Assembly: GCA_024635555.1 (NCBI GenBank) | Contig: JAGXIO010000081.1 | Location: 1-64,000 of the forward strand | Source: Saccharicrinis sp. | GTDB lineage: Bacteria > Bacteroidota > Bacteroidia > Bacteroidales > Marinilabiliaceae | DNA: 64,000 bases | Direction of reading: 5' to 3' | Part shown: positions 62,287 through 64,000 of the stretch, in pieces | How the letters are laid out: every line of letters starts with the position of its first letter | Position numbering within the stretch: the first letter of the stretch is position 1 | The notes under the pieces: generated by a model | Database searches by the model: none | The model's input: the letters and a program-made list of their open reading frames with translations, nothing else | Told to the model about the DNA's origin: nothing | Position numbers and translations under genes: made by a program

Positions 62287-64000
62287 ATGATGTACAAACT
62301 AAAAAATATACTATTCTTAGTTCTTTTGTTTACCTCAATAGGTAACGTAAGTGCGCAGGATATCCAGTTTACGGCTCAGGCCAAACAAGCTGTGTTATCA
62401 GGAGAAAAATTTCAGCTGGTCTATTCTCTCAACGAGGAAGGTAGTGATTTACGATTGCCCCCATTATCCGACTTTACCGTTTTAATGGGACCCAGTGTAA
62501 TGACCAGCTCCAGCACACAAATTATTAACGGAACTATAACACGTAGCAAGCAGTATTCGTACACCTATATTTTGCTATCCGACAACCCGGGGACATACAG
62601 TATTGAGCCTGCCCAAATAACCGTTGACGGTCGAAAATATTCGAGTAACAAACTGACCATAGAGGTGGTGAAGTCTGCCGGAGCAGCAACATCACCAAAA
62701 CAACGTCAGCAACAGCAAGAAAGCTCCACAAACGACGATCCTTCTTTTTCGAAGGATGATCTTTTCATTAAGGTTACTAACAACAAGAGTAGCATATACC
62801 TAGGCGAACCACTTGTTTTGACCACTAAAATTTACACCGTTATCGATTTGGACAATGTATCGGACATCAAACATCCCGATTTTCGAAACTTTATAGTACA
62901 AGAGGTAGCGGATGCCAGTAACATTGAATGGGCCTACGAGGTTGTAAACAATAAACAATACCGAGTGGGCACCTTCGAAAAAAAGGTTTTGTATGCCCAA
63001 AGCACAGGTGTTCAGACTATTGAGCCAACCGAAATAGAGTTTTTAATAAAGCAGCGCGTACGTCGCAGATCCACAAGTATTTTTGATGACTTCTTTGACA
63101 ATAACTTTCGGGTAGTAAAAAAAAGAGTTAAATCTGATCCCATTCAAGTAACGGTAAAATCCTATCCAGCAGGCCAACCAGCTTCTTTTTCGGGCGCCGT
63201 AGGTCAATTGGACATGAAGGTGTCTACCTCAGCTAATACGGTAAAAGTTAACGATGGAATTACCATAAAAGTAGTTATATCAGGCACTGGAAACCACAAA
63301 CTGATGTCGTCGCCCAAGTTTAATTTCCCTAGCGATTTTGACCTTTTTGATCCCACAACAAATAATAGCTTTCAGAATACCACTGCCGGAATGAAAGGCA
63401 GCAAGACTTTTGAGTATTTGGTTATACCCCGTTTCCCTGGTAAATATACCATCGATCCACTCCTATTTTCGTATTTCGATTATACAACACAAAGCTTTAA
63501 AACAATAAGTTCGCAACCCATAAATATTGAGGTGGAGAAAAATGGTGATGGTCAGGAATATGCTCCCGGAACGTACAGTCCATCGGGTGTTAACCGCGAA
63601 GATGTTAGGTTTATAGGCAAGGACATACGTTTTATAAAAACCGGCAACCCACACCTTAAACCTAAAGGAACATTTTTGTTTGGCTCTATGCTGTTTTACT
63701 TGGGCTATTTTGTACCCTTGCTGCTGTTGGCCATTGCATTTATTTTATATCGAAAACGAATACACGAAAATGCGAATGTACTGCAAACAAAAAACAAAAG
63801 AGCCAGCAAGATGGCTCAAAAACGTTTGAAAAAATCCTCAACTTATTTAAAAGCCAAGGATCACCAAGCCTTTTACGACGAGGTACTGAAAGCACTTTAT
63901 ACCTATTTGAGCGACAAGCTATATTTACCCGTTAGCGAATTGAATAAGGATAAAATTAGCTTGCTAATAGCCGAAAGAGGTGCAGAAGACGAGGTACGTG
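62287..64000 (+). CDS. batD: BatD (partial, runs off the right edge)
   Basis: An open frame of at least 571 codons from the ATG at 62287 (or 62290) to the window end without a stop. It has a signal peptide (MYKLKNILFLVLLFTSIGNVSA), then repeated beta domains (FTAQAKQAVLSGEKFQLVYSL, IKVTNNKSSIYLGEPLVL..., VSTSANTVKVNDGITIKVVISGTG), and a membrane helix (SMLFYLGYFVPLLLLAIAFILY, near 63690-63755) followed by a cytosolic part with SKMAQKRLKKSSTYLKAKDHQAFYDEV. This is the BatD domain layout. The C-terminus is beyond the window. Confidence 0.9.
   Translation, partial: MMYKLKNILFLVLLFTSIGNVSAQDIQFTAQAKQAVLSGEKFQLVYSLNEEGSDLRLPPLSDFTVLMGPSVMTSSSTQIINGTITRSKQYSYTYILLSDNPGTYSIEPAQITVDGRKYSSNKLTIEVVKSAGAATSPKQRQQQQESSTNDDPSFSKDDLFIKVTNNKSSIYLGEPLVLTTKIYTVIDLDNVSDIKHPDFRNFIVQEVADASNIEWAYEVVNNKQYRVGTFEKKVLYAQSTGVQTIEPTEIEFLIKQRVRRRSTSIFDDFFDNNFRVVKKRVKSDPIQVTVKSYPAGQPASFSGAVGQLDMKVSTSANTVKVNDGITIKVVISGTGNHKLMSSPKFNFPSDFDLFDPTTNNSFQNTTAGMKGSKTFEYLVIPRFPGKYTIDPLLFSYFDYTTQSFKTISSQPINIEVEKNGDGQEYAPGTYSPSGVNREDVRFIGKDIRFIKTGNPHLKPKGTFLFGSMLFYLGYFVPLLLLAIAFILYRKRIHENANVLQTKNKRASKMAQKRLKKSSTYLKAKDHQAFYDEVLKALYTYLSDKLYLPVSELNKDKISLLIAERGAEDEVR

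Overview
The window comes from a Bacteroidota chromosome, most likely Bacteroidales/Marinilabiliales, although the genus cannot be fixed from this sequence. Evidence: a type IX secretion C-terminal sorting domain (17126-18040); an outer-membrane beta-barrel TonB-dependent receptor with a carboxypeptidase-regulatory-like N-terminus; a beta-propeller/Y_Y_Y sensor kinase; a complete moxR-bat gene set; a dar/flexirubin-type resorcinol cluster; and repeated matches to the Bacteroidota -7 promoter box TAnnTTTG just upstream of start codons. No rRNA, tRNA, CRISPR array or prophage was seen.

Layout. 1-4 kb: the tail of an ISL3/ISAon1-like transposase cut by the window edge, a TonB-C protein, a TonB-dependent receptor and a decayed sulfatase C-terminus. 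4-26 kb: mostly housekeeping genes (trhO, folD, ffh, quinone reductase-like flavoprotein, SNF2 helicase, GIN-domain protein, an IMP dehydrogenase of the Tritrichomonas type, DUF423, DUF2007, RluA-type pseudouridine synthase, T9SS spondin-domain protein, plsC-like acyltransferase, sfsA, a HEPN/MNT pair, a PIF1-like helicase fused to TPRs, a large TPR protein, a phosphoesterase). 26-34.5 kb: a Gfo/Idh oxidoreductase next to an orphan propeller histidine kinase, then an ATP-grasp-like protein, a family 2 glycosyltransferase and a Wzi/RemB-like outer-membrane protein. 34.5-35.6 kb: a single-copy Y1 (REP-associated) transposase between two about 205-bp direct repeats rich in hairpins. 35.6-43.6 kb: late haem synthesis (hemN, protoporphyrinogen oxidase, hemH), a TIGR01777 epimerase and a folP-cdaA-mscS run. 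43.8-55.05 kb: the accessory highlight, a tightly packed resorcinol-lipid biosynthesis and export cluster. 55.4-64 kb: a BFD-like ferredoxin and the moxR-DUF58-batA-batB-batC-batD operon, with batD running off the right edge.

How the accessory genes may work together. In the 43.8-52.3 kb operon an acyl carrier protein, a ketosynthase and a cysteine-less partner (chain-length-factor-like) could build an acyl chain. DarB could condense acyl units to a cyclohexanedione, DarA aromatise it to a dialkylresorcinol, the BtrH-type acyltransferase move an ACP-bound acyl group onto it, and the ABC-2 transporter carry the product to the envelope. Ketoreductase, dehydratase, ligase and ammonia-lyase genes of classical flexirubin/aryl-polyene loci are absent here, so the product is either a simpler lipid or depends on genes elsewhere.

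Intergenic DNA is informative: two short decayed gene ends (sulfatase, SRPBCC/AHSA1) and several families of degenerate short tandem repeats, often placed directly after stop codons or between bat genes.
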